A stretch of 64,000 nt of DNA from DASRWI01 sp035654655. GTDB taxonomy: Bacteria > Bacteroidota > Ignavibacteria > Ignavibacteriales > Ignavibacteriaceae. The first letter of the stretch is position 1. Each line of letters starts with the position of its first letter. Made by a program: the position numbers and the translations under genes. The notes beneath the pieces were generated by a model that worked only from the letters and a program-made list of their open reading frames with translations, did not search any database and was not told the origin of the DNA. Location: the NCBI GenBank assembly GCA_035654655.1, contig DASRWI010000038.1:1-64000 (forward strand), in the 5' to 3' direction. This document shows, one piece after another, positions 17,415-26,292 of this stretch.

Positions 17415-18629
17415 CTATGACCTTAAAGCATAAATCTTTTTAATTCTCAGGAAGAAATTTCTTTGCTTTTCATCTAAAACATTTGAGGAAGTATTTTTAT
17501 TTAAAACACCTTCACCAATAAAAGCTAAAATCATAAATGCAAAGAATCCAAGCATTGTTACTCCGCCTATGATAACTGAACGTCTTGGTGCTGATTTAAG
17601 TTTTGGAGAAATTGCTTTATCAACGACCATAATTGTTGGAATACTTTTTTGTTCTTCAATTTTTGATTGTTCATAAAGGGGAAGTAAAACCTCTAAAATT
17701 GCTTTTTGTACTTCCATATCTCTATAAATTCTAAAGTATTGTTGACTAATATCAGGTAGTTTTTTAAAAGGTAAAAGTACATTACTTTCCATTGATAACT
17801 GGTCAGCTTTTTTTAACTCAGCTACCTTATTCTTTAGCATATTTATTTGACTGTTAACCTTTTGATACTCCGGTGAGTTTTCGCTATATGTATTTTTATA
17901 AAGATTAGCCTGAACTTCAAGACTAGCTAACTGACTTTCAATTTCGGCTGCGGCTTTAAAAGCAACCTCAAGCTGCGCCCCAAGCTCATAAATTCCGTAT
18001 TTTTTTTGGAATTTATACAATGAATCTTCGGCAGCTGTTAAAATGGTGAGGTTTTCATTATATCTTTGCTCAATAAATAACTTATTGCTATGTGCGTGCT
18101 GAATATTTAAGTAAATGCTTAAACTGTCTGCAAGCTTAACAAAATAATTTGCTATTTCTGCACTCAAGTTTGGATTTTTATTAGTTACGTTTACTTCAAT
18201 CATTCCAAATTCATTAGGAGAAAAATTCAAATCTCCTCTAAAAACTCTTATAACCTTATCAATGTTGCCATCTTCAATTTCGTAATATTTAGCTAAGTTA
18301 TATTTATGAATAACATTAGTAATTGAACCTCTGCTATTCAATAAACCCATCAACATATCTTCAGATGTATTTCCACCGATACCTAAAAGTTTTGCACCAA
18401 TTCCACCTGCCGAGGATTTGCCTCCAAGCAAACCAGACAATCCGCTTATTGAATTATCCGGAGGAATCATTACAGTGGCTGTTGAAGTATATAAGTTGGG
18501 CTGCATAAATGCATAAACGGAAATTAAAACGATTACTATAAGTAAGTTTATTATTATAAATTTTTTCCATTTATAAAGAACATACAAGTAATCATTTAAT
18601 CTTTTTCTTCCGGTAATTTCTGCTGGCAT
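17415..18629 (-). CDS. Wzz/GumC-type chain length determinant protein
   Basis: A polysaccharide co-polymerase of 404 residues in the inner membrane. One transmembrane helix lies at about residues 22-45 and one near 352-375, with a long periplasmic coiled-coil part between (about 175-330). Seen: NLYTSTATVMIPPDN after the first helix, typical of the Wzz domain, and a proline-containing segment before the second helix (KAISPKLKSAPRR). No C-terminal tyrosine kinase domain is present, so a separate kinase would be needed if phosphorylation regulates chain length. A Gly/Ser-rich stretch at 62-88 is unusual. It sits four bases after the first glycosyltransferase gene of the operon. Confidence 0.87.
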   Translation of the reverse strand: MPAEITGRKRLNDYLYVLYKWKKFIIINLLIVIVLISVYAFMQPNLYTSTATVMIPPDNSISGLSGLLGGKSSAGGIGAKLLGIGGNTSEDMLMGLLNSRGSITNVIHKYNLAKYYEIEDGNIDKVIRVFRGDLNFSPNEFGMIEVNVTNKNPNLSAEIANYFVKLADSLSIYLNIQHAHSNKLFIEQRYNENLTILTAAEDSLYKFQKKYGIYELGAQLEVAFKAAAEIESQLASLEVQANLYKNTYSENSPEYQKVNSQINMLKNKVAELKKADQLSMESNVLLPFKKLPDISQQYFRIYRDMEVQKAILEVLLPLYEQSKIEEQKSIPTIMVVDKAISPKLKSAPRRSVIIGGVTMLGFFAFMILAFIGEGVLNKNTSSNVLDEKQRNFFLRIKKIYALRS

Positions 18630-18633
18630 ATTG

Positions 18634-19821
18634 CTATTTATGATTTATTTGTTGATAAAAATTCAAATATTTTTTTTCTGTATTTTCAAAAGTAAATTTA
18701 TGCATATTTAATTTAAGTAGCGCATATTTTTCTTTAGCTGCTGTAATATTTTGGCTAAAAAAAGTTAATTTTTCTACTAAATCAGTTTCATTTTCAAACA
18801 GCAGGTCATTATCATAATTTAAGACTTCAGGCAATGCTCCTCTTTTAGAACCTAAAGGTAATGCTCCTGAAAAATAACCTTCCACTAAAGAAAGACCAAA
18901 AGTCTCATTATATCTGGATGGCGCAATAATGAATTTTGCTTTACTCATATAATCTAATACTTCATTTCTAGTCATTTTAGGCAATATTGAGTATCTATTT
19001 GTATTTGTAACTTTTAACAGATTTTCAATTTCTGATTTATAGTAACCTTCGCCAATCAAAATAAGTTTATAGTTTTTACACTTTTCAGAAAATTTATTGA
19101 ATGCTTTAACAAGAATATCTACCCCCTTTCCATATTCAAAAGAACCTGCATAAAGTATAATATTAGATTCTTCATTAAAGTCTTTTTCACCCTTTACAGG
19201 TATGAAGTTATTCAATACCTCTACTTTATTTTCACTTAAATTGAAATCATCTTTTACAATATTTTTAAGATAAGAAGAAGGAGTAGTAAAATAATCTACA
19301 TATTTAGGGAGTGTTGTTTTTCTTAAAGAACTAAAGAAAAATCGTTTATTATTGGGATAATTTGCTCTTCTGCCAAGCATATAAAAATCGTGGAAAGTAA
19401 AAACAATCTTAGCTTTGGGATAAAAGTTTCTTAACTTTTTAATCATAGATATTATAGGAAATAATGCAAAATTCCCTGAGAAATGAATAACGTCTATAGT
19501 GGGAATATCATTCTTAATAATATCTAATTTTTTTAGTACTTCATTCTTTAACGCCAAAGAAAACTGAAGTTTTAAGTTTTCTTTAATTCCAAAATGTTTT
19601 CTTGCTATTCTATCTTTAATGAATTTCTGATGCTTATCTAATTTAATTCTTCTAATTTTCATATTATTAACATATTCTATTGTATCATCACTCAGAGAAT
19701 CAAAGGTTAGAACATTAAGATTATGATGTGAATTAGGAGCTTCAGCTAAAATCCGGGTTTGGACTTCAGTGCCGCCAATCTCATTTGGATGATAAAAAGT
19801 AGTTACTATTAATATGTTCAT
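18634..19821 (-). CDS. glycosyltransferase family 4, first gene of polysaccharide operon
   Basis: A GT-B glycosyltransferase of 395 residues. N-terminus MNILIVTTFYHPNEIGGTE has the glycine loop; the C-terminal domain shows NIILYAGSFEYGKGVDILV and the donor-binding segment APSRYNETFGLSLVEGYFSG, holding the EX7E glutamates. It probably transfers one sugar of the repeat unit at the cytoplasmic face. It is the promoter-proximal gene of the minus-strand operon, with a 336-base divergent gap upstream. No initiating phosphoglycosyltransferase (WbaP or WecA type) is present in the window, so the first sugar must be loaded by an enzyme encoded elsewhere. Confidence 0.86.
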   Translation of the reverse strand: MNILIVTTFYHPNEIGGTEVQTRILAEAPNSHHNLNVLTFDSLSDDTIEYVNNMKIRRIKLDKHQKFIKDRIARKHFGIKENLKLQFSLALKNEVLKKLDIIKNDIPTIDVIHFSGNFALFPIISMIKKLRNFYPKAKIVFTFHDFYMLGRRANYPNNKRFFFSSLRKTTLPKYVDYFTTPSSYLKNIVKDDFNLSENKVEVLNNFIPVKGEKDFNEESNIILYAGSFEYGKGVDILVKAFNKFSEKCKNYKLILIGEGYYKSEIENLLKVTNTNRYSILPKMTRNEVLDYMSKAKFIIAPSRYNETFGLSLVEGYFSGALPLGSKRGALPEVLNYDNDLLFENETDLVEKLTFFSQNITAAKEKYALLKLNMHKFTFENTEKKYLNFYQQINHK

Positions 19822-20157
19822 TAATTAAAAAATTAGATAAAAACCGATTTTTTAATATAATTTATATGTTCTCAAATATCTATACTATTATTTAATTACA
19901 AAATGAGAAAAAAGTGACTAAAAAGGTTATTATTATTACTCAATTACTTGACATTATTTAGCTTTCTTTTTAATTTTTAAGAATAAAAAGGAATTAGTTT
20001 ATAGACATTTTATCCTTTTTTTGTTAATTTTACCGTTCGTTATTTAAATATAGCTAGATTCTATTTGTAAATTGAAACTTTTTTAGAAGGAGATAGTTTA
20101 TATAAGTATTGATACCGACTTTTTAGACAATGCCTTACAAAAGAAAGGAAAGCAGCG
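19822..20157. other. divergent intergenic region, no recognised gene
   Basis: This AT-rich 336-base gap separates the polysaccharide operon (leftward) from a small unknown gene (rightward) and must hold promoters for both. On the plus strand TTGACA at 19948 is followed after 17 bases by TAATTT, a weak sigma-70-like match. An AAGGAGA at 20087-20093 stands before a short open frame without a normal start codon. It runs in frame to a TGA overlapping the ATG at 20158, encoding ...IDTDFLDNALQKKGKQR. Whether it is translated is unclear. Confidence 0.35.
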
Positions 20158-20406
20158 ATGAAAACAATCAAGGGTAAAATTGAAAATCCTTTATCTGATT
20201 TGATAAGTGATGACATCTATGAGCTTTTGAGTTCTCAAGGTTTAATAGATGAAAAATCTGTTAGAGATTATCAGATTAGAAAAAAGTTTAAGCAGTTAAG
20301 AGCAAGTAAAGTTTCTGCCGGTGATGCCATAGATGCAATCAGAGAAGAATATCCTTACTTGCAGTTTGACACAATAAGAAAAATTGTTTATCAGATTAGT
20401 AAGTAA
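20158..20406 (+). CDS. hypothetical protein, 82 residues
   Basis: Not recognised. A small soluble, charged protein (MKTIKGKIENPLSDLISDDI start) with no signal peptide or membrane segment. The second half, RASKVSAGDAIDAIREEYP then FDTIRKIVYQ, looks like two or three helices and could be a small DNA- or protein-binding domain. That is a guess from helix pattern only. The ATG is preceded by AAAGGAAAG at a suitable distance, which together with the clean frame argues for a real gene. Downstream lie two hairpins, the second a terminator, so it is probably monocistronic. Confidence 0.6.
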   Translation: MKTIKGKIENPLSDLISDDIYELLSSQGLIDEKSVRDYQIRKKFKQLRASKVSAGDAIDAIREEYPYLQFDTIRKIVYQISK

Positions 20407-20444
20407 TATATTAGATTAGTTTCGATATTTTAATTTTGACTCTT

Positions 20445-20518
20445 TCAAGTGGTTCTCCCCTGCCACTTGATGGTAAACGAGTCGAGCCCGGTAATTCCCC
20501 ATTATCGGGCTTTATTTT
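20445..20518 (+). ncRNA. two-hairpin element with C-rich loops, terminator or small RNA
   Basis: Hairpin 1: perfect 8-base stem TCAAGTGG / CCACTTGA (20445-20452, 20463-20470) with loop TTCTCCCCTG. Hairpin 2: 10-base stem GCCCGGTAAT / ATTATCGGGC (20486-20495, 20501-20510, one G-U pair) with a CCCC-containing loop, followed by TTTATTTT. The second hairpin is a good intrinsic terminator for the 82-residue gene. The pair with C-rich loops resembles regulatory small RNAs that mask purine-rich ribosome sites. The terminator is well supported; the RNA-gene reading is speculative. Confidence 0.4.
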
Positions 20519-20536
20519 ATTTTTAGGAAATTTATT

Positions 20537-20857
20537 ATGTCAAAAGTCGTTAGAAAAACTACAACTACTCAAAGAGCTAATGCTCAAACATTGAGATCGA
20601 AACGTTATGTTAAGGTTTCAAGAGGTCCTATTTTCAATTTCTATATGAATAAAATGAACTATATCCTTCTTGGGATTGGGCTTATAGTTATTTTCCTTGG
20701 ATTTTGGTTTATGAGCTTTGGTTCCTGGGATAGTTTTGCTTCTATGGATATTGCTCCTATCGTTTTACTTTTAGGATATGCAGTTATAGTTCCTGCAGCT
20801 ATTTTGTATAGAAAAAAATCAGTAATCGTAGAAGAAAAAACTGAAGTAGTTGAGTAA
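20537..20857 (+). CDS. DUF3098-like small membrane protein
   Basis: A 106-residue inner-membrane protein. Residues 1-35 are basic and Thr/Ser/Arg-rich. Two transmembrane helices follow at about 42-62 (NYILLGIGLIVIFLGFWFM) and 72-92 (IAPIVLLLGYAVIVPAAIL), then a charged tail. The NYILL.IG....GF motif and the 'APIVLLLGY' second helix match what I know of DUF3098, a family of small proteins in Bacteroidetes-type genomes with no known function. Its stop overlaps the TTG start of dprA by eight bases, so the two are translationally coupled. Confidence 0.75.
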   Translation: MSKVVRKTTTTQRANAQTLRSKRYVKVSRGPIFNFYMNKMNYILLGIGLIVIFLGFWFMSFGSWDSFASMDIAPIVLLLGYAVIVPAAILYRKKSVIVEEKTEVVE

Positions 20858-21968
20858 ATTAGATTTTGATGACCTGGTTCTCCTTCGTCTTCTGCTATCT
20901 GTTGAAGGAATAGGCAGTAGTAAGATTCGAAATTTACTTTCCCGTTTTAAAAAATTAAAAAATATTTTTGAAGCTGATACTCATTCTTTGACAAACACTG
21001 AAGGTATCAGCACTAATTTGGCTTCCCGAATAATTTCTTCCAGAAAAAATAAATCCCAACTTTCTTCTTTAATTGAAAATGAACTTAAACAGCTTTCTGC
21101 TATTAACGCAAGAGTTATTACTGTTTGGGATACTGAGTTTCCTCCATTGTTAAAAAAAATCTATGACCCTCCGTTAATCCTTTACATTAAAGGAGAATTA
21201 ATTGAGCAAGATAATTACTCCATTTCAATTGTCGGTACAAGAATGCCAACTAATTACGGCAAAGTACAGGCTGAAAGGTTATCCGGGGATTTAGCTTCCC
21301 AGGGAATTACCATAGTAAGTGGATTAGCAAGAGGAATAGATTCTATTGCACATTACTCAGCGTTAAAAAATAATGGAAGAACTGTTGCTGTCATTGGTTC
21401 AGGATTGGATGTAATATATCCACCAGAAAATAAAAAATTACTTGAAGAAATATCAACAAAGGGAGCAGTAATTTCTGAATTCCCTCTTGGCACTCAGCCT
21501 GATGCAATGAATTTTCCAAAAAGAAATAGAATTATTGCAGGTATTTCTTTAGGCTGCATTGTAATTGAAACTGCAGTTACCGGTGGTGCTTTGCAGACAG
21601 CTGAACATTCTCTTGATCAAGGTAAAGAAGTTTTTGCGGTCCCAGGTAATCTTGGAATAAGGCAATCTGAAGGAACTAATAAGCTAATCCAAAAATGTGA
21701 AGCAAAGCTTGTAACATCTGCTGAGGATGTATTGGTTGAACTTGAATTAAAGCTAAAACCCATAATAAATAAGAACGTTAAACTTCCTGAAGATTTAAAT
21801 TTATTCGAAGAAAAAATAATTAATGCTTTATCAGCAGAACCTTTACAAATTGATAAAATTGCCTCATTAACAAACCTTAGCACATCAGACTGCCTGGTTC
21901 ATTTACTAACCTTGGAATTCAAAGGTTTAATAAAACAACTACCCGGTAAAGTCTTTTCAAGATTATAA
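20850..21968 (+). CDS. dprA: DNA-processing protein DprA/Smf
   Basis: Cytosolic single-strand DNA-binding protein that loads RecA during natural transformation; 372 residues, normal length. Residues ~12-70 form a helix-hairpin-helix region (LLSVEGIGSSKIRNLL). The Rossmann-like core has SIVGTRMPTNYG, IVSGLARGIDSIAH, VIGSGLDVIYPPEN and NFPKRNRIIAGIS, all diagnostic. The C-terminal ~60 residues form a winged-helix domain (LFEEKIINALSAEPLQIDKI). The start is TTG at 20850 inside the end of the DUF3098 gene (TTGAGTAA); I see no in-frame ATG nearby. Its presence does not by itself prove competence. Confidence 0.93.
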   Translation: MSKLDFDDLVLLRLLLSVEGIGSSKIRNLLSRFKKLKNIFEADTHSLTNTEGISTNLASRIISSRKNKSQLSSLIENELKQLSAINARVITVWDTEFPPLLKKIYDPPLILYIKGELIEQDNYSISIVGTRMPTNYGKVQAERLSGDLASQGITIVSGLARGIDSIAHYSALKNNGRTVAVIGSGLDVIYPPENKKLLEEISTKGAVISEFPLGTQPDAMNFPKRNRIIAGISLGCIVIETAVTGGALQTAEHSLDQGKEVFAVPGNLGIRQSEGTNKLIQKCEAKLVTSAEDVLVELELKLKPIINKNVKLPEDLNLFEEKIINALSAEPLQIDKIASLTNLSTSDCLVHLLTLEFKGLIKQLPGKVFSRL

Positions 21969-22097
21969 TTTTTAATAAATTTCCCCTTTGCAAGATATCA
22001 CACATCTAAATTTATTTAGACTCAGGTTATATGGATAATTATGATAATTCTTTATAACTTAGAAGAACATATTAATGTTTTTACAAAAGGAGTTAAA

Positions 22098-22586
22098 ATG
22101 TATAATTCTAGAAAGTTCCCGGCAATCATTTTAATCTTAGTTCTCTTTTTATTTGTTGGATGTGAAAAAAAGGTTGAAAAACCAATAAATCAAACAGATA
22201 CAACTAAAGGGCAGGTGGATACAATAACTGCAAACGGAAAAGTGGATAGCACAGCAATAAAAGATTCAATAGCAAAAGCTCAACAATTTGTCGGTACCTG
22301 GACAGGTTCATTTGAAGGAAGAAATGCTACCTTAAAAATTACTCAGCAGAATGGTGATGAATTTAAAGGTAACATCTCTATAAAATACCGTGAAGCAATT
22401 AATCAGCAAGTTAGCGGCAAAATTGATCGTGAGAAAAAAAGATTTACAATGAGAGATTTAGCTCATGCCAGAACTATGGGAACTTATTCAGGCAAGTTAA
22501 ATGATGATTTTACTAAGATGTCTGGAACATTTACAATGACAGCAGAAAAGACATCTGTTAGTTTCAATTTAAGCAAAAAAAAATAA
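22098..22586 (+). CDS. lipoprotein of unknown function
   Basis: A 162-residue lipoprotein: MYNSRKFPAIILILVLFLFVGC gives a lipobox with the lipidated Cys at 22. A Thr/Asp/Lys-rich linker follows, then a ~105-residue beta-rich domain starting FVGTWTGSFEGRNATLKI and ending SFNLSKKK. The alternating strands suggest a small lipocalin- or calycin-like barrel. I do not recognise a family. The start is the ATG at 22098 after AAAGGAGTTAAA; a longer in-frame ATG at 22041 lacks a ribosome site and would destroy the signal peptide. Ten bases separate it from the next lipoprotein gene, so they are probably cotranscribed. Confidence 0.78.
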   Translation: MYNSRKFPAIILILVLFLFVGCEKKVEKPINQTDTTKGQVDTITANGKVDSTAIKDSIAKAQQFVGTWTGSFEGRNATLKITQQNGDEFKGNISIKYREAINQQVSGKIDREKKRFTMRDLAHARTMGTYSGKLNDDFTKMSGTFTMTAEKTSVSFNLSKKK

Positions 22587-22596
22587 GGATTAAACT

Positions 22597-23325
22597 ATGA
22601 AAAAAATATATCTACTACTATCAGTAGTTCTTGCATTTATATTAGCATCTTGCGATGCTACAACAGACCCATCCCCTGCTACTACAACAGGCAGCATTTT
22701 TGTTCAATCTGATCCATCAGGAGCAATTATAAAAGTTGATGGAATAAGCACAGGTAAAACTACTCCTGATAGTGTTGTTAATGTAGCAACCGGTAATCAC
22801 GAAATTACCTTATCATTAGATGGATATGCAGATACTACAATCACTGTTAATGTACGAGAAGGAATGTTAACATCTCCGGCTCCCATTACTTTACGTTCAA
22901 CCATTACTGTCACAAAATTTGGACCTGTTAGAATTTATGAATCTTATGGAACATCAGCTTCACAACCAAGTGGTTTAATTTTATCTACTGGTGAAGCTGT
23001 AAGTAGTTCTAATACTTCTGCAACCATTTATTATCATTCAACTGCCGGTGGTACTTATGAAATTACCGGAGCTCCTGGCAAGACAGTTAAATTTAATGTT
23101 GGTCCAAGTAACAGCTTAGAAGATGGTCAGGATTCTCCATTGGCAACCAGTAGCTGGACAAGCACAATGCCAGATAGACCTGACAAATATTATTTCATTT
23201 ATGATAATGATTTGCATTATACTAAATTCAAAGTTGTAAATTTTGGTGGCGGTACTATTGGTGCTCCTGCATGGGTTGAAGTTGAATATTATTATAATAC
23301 AACAGTAAACGATAGAAGATTCTAA
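22597..23325 (+). CDS. PEGA-domain lipoprotein
   Basis: A 242-residue envelope lipoprotein. The lipobox ILASC puts the lipidated Cys at 19. Residues ~30-95 are a PEGA domain, recognised by IFVQSDPSGAIIKVDG, the GKTTPD turn and HEITLSLDGYAD. PEGA modules are often found in surface-layer or cell-wall-associated proteins. The remainder (~100-242) is beta-rich, Gly/Ser/Tyr-rich and not recognised. It follows the preceding lipoprotein gene by ten bases and is closed by a strong terminator. Confidence 0.82.
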   Translation: MKKIYLLLSVVLAFILASCDATTDPSPATTTGSIFVQSDPSGAIIKVDGISTGKTTPDSVVNVATGNHEITLSLDGYADTTITVNVREGMLTSPAPITLRSTITVTKFGPVRIYESYGTSASQPSGLILSTGEAVSSSNTSATIYYHSTAGGTYEITGAPGKTVKFNVGPSNSLEDGQDSPLATSSWTSTMPDRPDKYYFIYDNDLHYTKFKVVNFGGGTIGAPAWVEVEYYYNTTVNDRRF

Positions 23326-23344
23326 TTCGAATAATAATTTCTTT

Positions 23345-23376
23345 AAAAAGGCATCTGATTTTCAGATGCCTTTTTT
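23345..23376 (+). terminator. rho-independent terminator
   Basis: Perfect 14-base stem AAAAAGGCATCTGA / TCAGATGCCTTTTT with loop TTT, running into further T. It ends the two-lipoprotein unit. Confidence 0.92.
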
Positions 23377-23397
23377 GTTTTAAAATGTCACTATTAC

Positions 23398-23414
23398 GCA
23401 AATCTCCGATTTGC
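23398..23414. repeat. REP-like palindrome GCAAATC-TCC-GATTTGC
   Basis: A 7-base palindrome around TCC. Its exact reverse complement occurs at 42406-42422, so this is a dispersed element rather than a local hairpin. It lies in the gap between the PEGA lipoprotein terminator and uvrA. Confidence 0.65.
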
Positions 23415-23514
23415 CTTATTCCAATGCATTTTTCCCAATATCTACCAAATTTTTAAACATCTTAGCATTCCTTTTTTTATTACTTTAGATGTTTAAATTA
23501 AAATGATGCGGTAA

Positions 23515-26292
23515 ATGAAGATAAACGGTAAGCAAATAGAGCGTAAAATTGTTGTTAAGGGTGCAAGAGAACATAATTTAAAAAACCTCAGTTTTGAAAT
23601 CCCTCGAAATAAATTAATTGTATTTACAGGAGTTTCCGGAAGCGGAAAATCATCCCTGGTTTTCGATACCATCTATGCTGAAGGGCAGCGTAGATATGTA
23701 GAAAGTTTGTCCGCATATGCTCGTCAATTCCTTGAAAGAATGAATAAACCTGATGTTGACCTTATTCAAGGTATCAGTCCTGCAGTTGCTATTGAGCAGA
23801 AAACAGGTTCAAGAAACTCCCGTTCAACAGTTGGAACTACTACAGAAATTTATGATTATCTCAGATTACTATTTGCCCGTATAGGTAAAACTATTTGTTT
23901 TAATTGCGGAAAAGTTGTTGTTAAAGCATCTACCACTACTGTAATAAATTTTCTTGAAGAACAGGAAGATGGTGCAAAATTTTATTTAACCTTCCCTCTT
24001 CATTTCCACGAAGGACGTTCACTTCAGGAGGAATTAGATTTACTTAAGAAAAGAGGTTTCTTTAGAATATTATTTAAAGATAAAATGTATGACCTCAACG
24101 AAGAAAAAGTAAATGCAAAAAATAAAAAAGATGTTAAAGTTATAATTGAAAGATTTAAAGTAACCAAAGGCTCGATGCGTGAAAAGCTTGCAGATTCAGT
24201 TGAAGTTACTTTTAAAGAAGGTGAAAACAGATTAATACTTGTAAATGCTGATGATTTATCAGAAAAAGAATTTAATAAATTTTATGAATGCTGTGGAATA
24301 AAATACGAAGAGCCTGAACCAAGATTTTTTTCTTTCAATAATCCATTTGGTGCTTGTCCTGTTTGTCAGGGATTTAGCAAGACAATGGGTATTGATATGA
24401 ACCTGGTAATTCCAAATCCAAATTTAACAATCACTGAAGGAGCAATTGCTCCATGGCGTTCGGTTAAGTACAGTAGTTATATGCGGGACCTTATTCGCAG
24501 TGCTCCTAAATATAACATTCCAATCAATGTTCCATTTAAAGAAATTCCTGAAAAAACAGTTGAGTTGATTAAAAAAGGAGCTACCGGTTTTACAGGATTA
24601 GAAAAATATTTCGGAATTCTTCAAGAAAGCACTTACAAAATGCATATCCGTATTCTCCTTAGCAGATATAGAGGATATACATTATGCACTGCCTGCAAAG
24701 GTTCACGATTAAGAAGAGAAGCTTTACAAGTAAAAATTCAGGACCATTCAATTTTTGATATTGTAAAATTACCTATCCAAGACTCCTTAACCTTTTTCAA
24801 AAATCTTGTAGTATCTGAATATGATATGATGGTTGGTGAAAGAGTTCTTAATGAAATTATAAAAAGATTAACCTTCCTTAACAATGTTGGTATTGGATAT
24901 TTAACTTTAGATAGATTGAGCAGCACATTATCTGGTGGTGAAACTCAAAGAATAAATTTGGCGACATCTTTAGGTTCAGCTTTAGTTGGGACATTATATG
25001 TTCTCGACGAACCTAGCATCGGACTTCATCCAAGAGACAATGACAGGCTTATTGGAATATTAAAAAACCTTAGGGATATTGGTAATACTGTATTAGTTGT
25101 TGAACACGATCCTGAAATGATGAAAGAAGCTGATATACTTGTAGATATGGGTCCTAAAGCTGGAGTTGAAGGGGGAGAAATTGTTGCAATGGGTACAGTT
25201 CAGGAAGTGATGGATAATGAAAATTCTCTAACAGGAAAATTCTTATCAGGAGAAATAAAACTTCCCATTCCCTCTAAGAGAAGATTGAATAGAACCAAAG
25301 AAATTAAAATAATTGGAGCAAAAGAAAACAATTTAAAAAATATTGATGTAAATATTCCTTTAAACAAATTTGTTGTTGTTACGGGAGTAAGCGGTTCAGG
25401 AAAGAGTACACTTGTCCACGATGTTTTATATGCCGGGATTGCAAAGTACATTGGAATGTCGCCAAACAAAATAGGTGACTTTGATGAAATAATTGGTTCA
25501 GAACAAATTGATGAAATTGAAATAGTTGACCAGTCACCGATTGGAAAATCACCTCGTTCAAATCCAATAAGTTATATAAAAGCTTATGAACTTATAAGAG
25601 AATTATTTGCATCAACACATCAGGCAAGAGCAAGAGGATATAAGCCGGGATATTTTTCCTTCAACGTACCAGGTGGAAGATGCGAAACTTGTCAGGGAGA
25701 TGGCTATATAAAAGTTGAAATGCAGTTTCTTGCCGACTTATATCTTGAATGTGAAGATTGTAAAGGTACACGCTTTAAAAAAGAAATCCGTGAAATTACT
25801 TATCGCGGGAAAAATCTTATTGAAGTACTGGATATGCAGGTGGACCAGGCAATTGAATTTTTCAAGGGTGATGATAAAATAGTAAAGTATCTAAATCTAT
25901 TATCACAAGTAGGACTTGGTTACATAAAGCTTGGACAACCATCAAATACATTATCAGGTGGTGAAGCTCAAAGAATAAAATTAGCCAGTCATCTTACTTC
26001 ACAAAGTGAAAAAAGACACGTATTATTTATATTTGATGAACCCACAACAGGTTTGCATTTTAGCGATATTGGTAAACTGTTAGATTGCTTTAATTTGTTG
26101 ATAGAAAAAAATAACTCAGTAGTAATTATTGAGCATAATCTTGAAGTAATAAAATACGCTGACCACGTAATAGATTTAGGTCCAGAAGCAGGCGCAAAAG
26201 GCGGACAAATAGTAGCGGAAGGAACTCCGGAAGATATAATTGAAAATGAAAATTCAATTACAGGAAAATATTTAAGACCTTATTTAGAATAA
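23515..26292 (+). CDS. uvrA: excinuclease ABC subunit A
   Basis: DNA damage sensor of nucleotide excision repair; with UvrB it scans DNA and recognises bulky lesions. The protein is 925 residues, close to the usual ~940. It carries two ABC modules: Walker A GVSGSGKSS near 39 and GVSGSGKST near 623, and signature motifs LSGGETQRI and LSGGEAQRI. Zinc sites are present: CPVCQG...CTACKGSR in the first half and CETCQGDGY...CEDCKGTRF in the second. Also seen are the N-terminal EGQRRYVESLSAYARQFL and QKTGSRNSRSTVGT of the UvrB-binding and insertion regions. It starts at ATG 23515 and stands alone, followed by a cluster of palindromic repeats. No LexA-like box was noticed upstream. Confidence 0.97.
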   Translation: MKINGKQIERKIVVKGAREHNLKNLSFEIPRNKLIVFTGVSGSGKSSLVFDTIYAEGQRRYVESLSAYARQFLERMNKPDVDLIQGISPAVAIEQKTGSRNSRSTVGTTTEIYDYLRLLFARIGKTICFNCGKVVVKASTTTVINFLEEQEDGAKFYLTFPLHFHEGRSLQEELDLLKKRGFFRILFKDKMYDLNEEKVNAKNKKDVKVIIERFKVTKGSMREKLADSVEVTFKEGENRLILVNADDLSEKEFNKFYECCGIKYEEPEPRFFSFNNPFGACPVCQGFSKTMGIDMNLVIPNPNLTITEGAIAPWRSVKYSSYMRDLIRSAPKYNIPINVPFKEIPEKTVELIKKGATGFTGLEKYFGILQESTYKMHIRILLSRYRGYTLCTACKGSRLRREALQVKIQDHSIFDIVKLPIQDSLTFFKNLVVSEYDMMVGERVLNEIIKRLTFLNNVGIGYLTLDRLSSTLSGGETQRINLATSLGSALVGTLYVLDEPSIGLHPRDNDRLIGILKNLRDIGNTVLVVEHDPEMMKEADILVDMGPKAGVEGGEIVAMGTVQEVMDNENSLTGKFLSGEIKLPIPSKRRLNRTKEIKIIGAKENNLKNIDVNIPLNKFVVVTGVSGSGKSTLVHDVLYAGIAKYIGMSPNKIGDFDEIIGSEQIDEIEIVDQSPIGKSPRSNPISYIKAYELIRELFASTHQARARGYKPGYFSFNVPGGRCETCQGDGYIKVEMQFLADLYLECEDCKGTRFKKEIREITYRGKNLIEVLDMQVDQAIEFFKGDDKIVKYLNLLSQVGLGYIKLGQPSNTLSGGEAQRIKLASHLTSQSEKRHVLFIFDEPTTGLHFSDIGKLLDCFNLLIEKNNSVVIIEHNLEVIKYADHVIDLGPEAGAKGGQIVAEGTPEDIIENENSITGKYLRPYLE

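Noticed and set aside
20445..20518. tRNA or tmRNA end
   Set aside because: No T-arm consensus or CCA end, and the stems do not form a cloverleaf.
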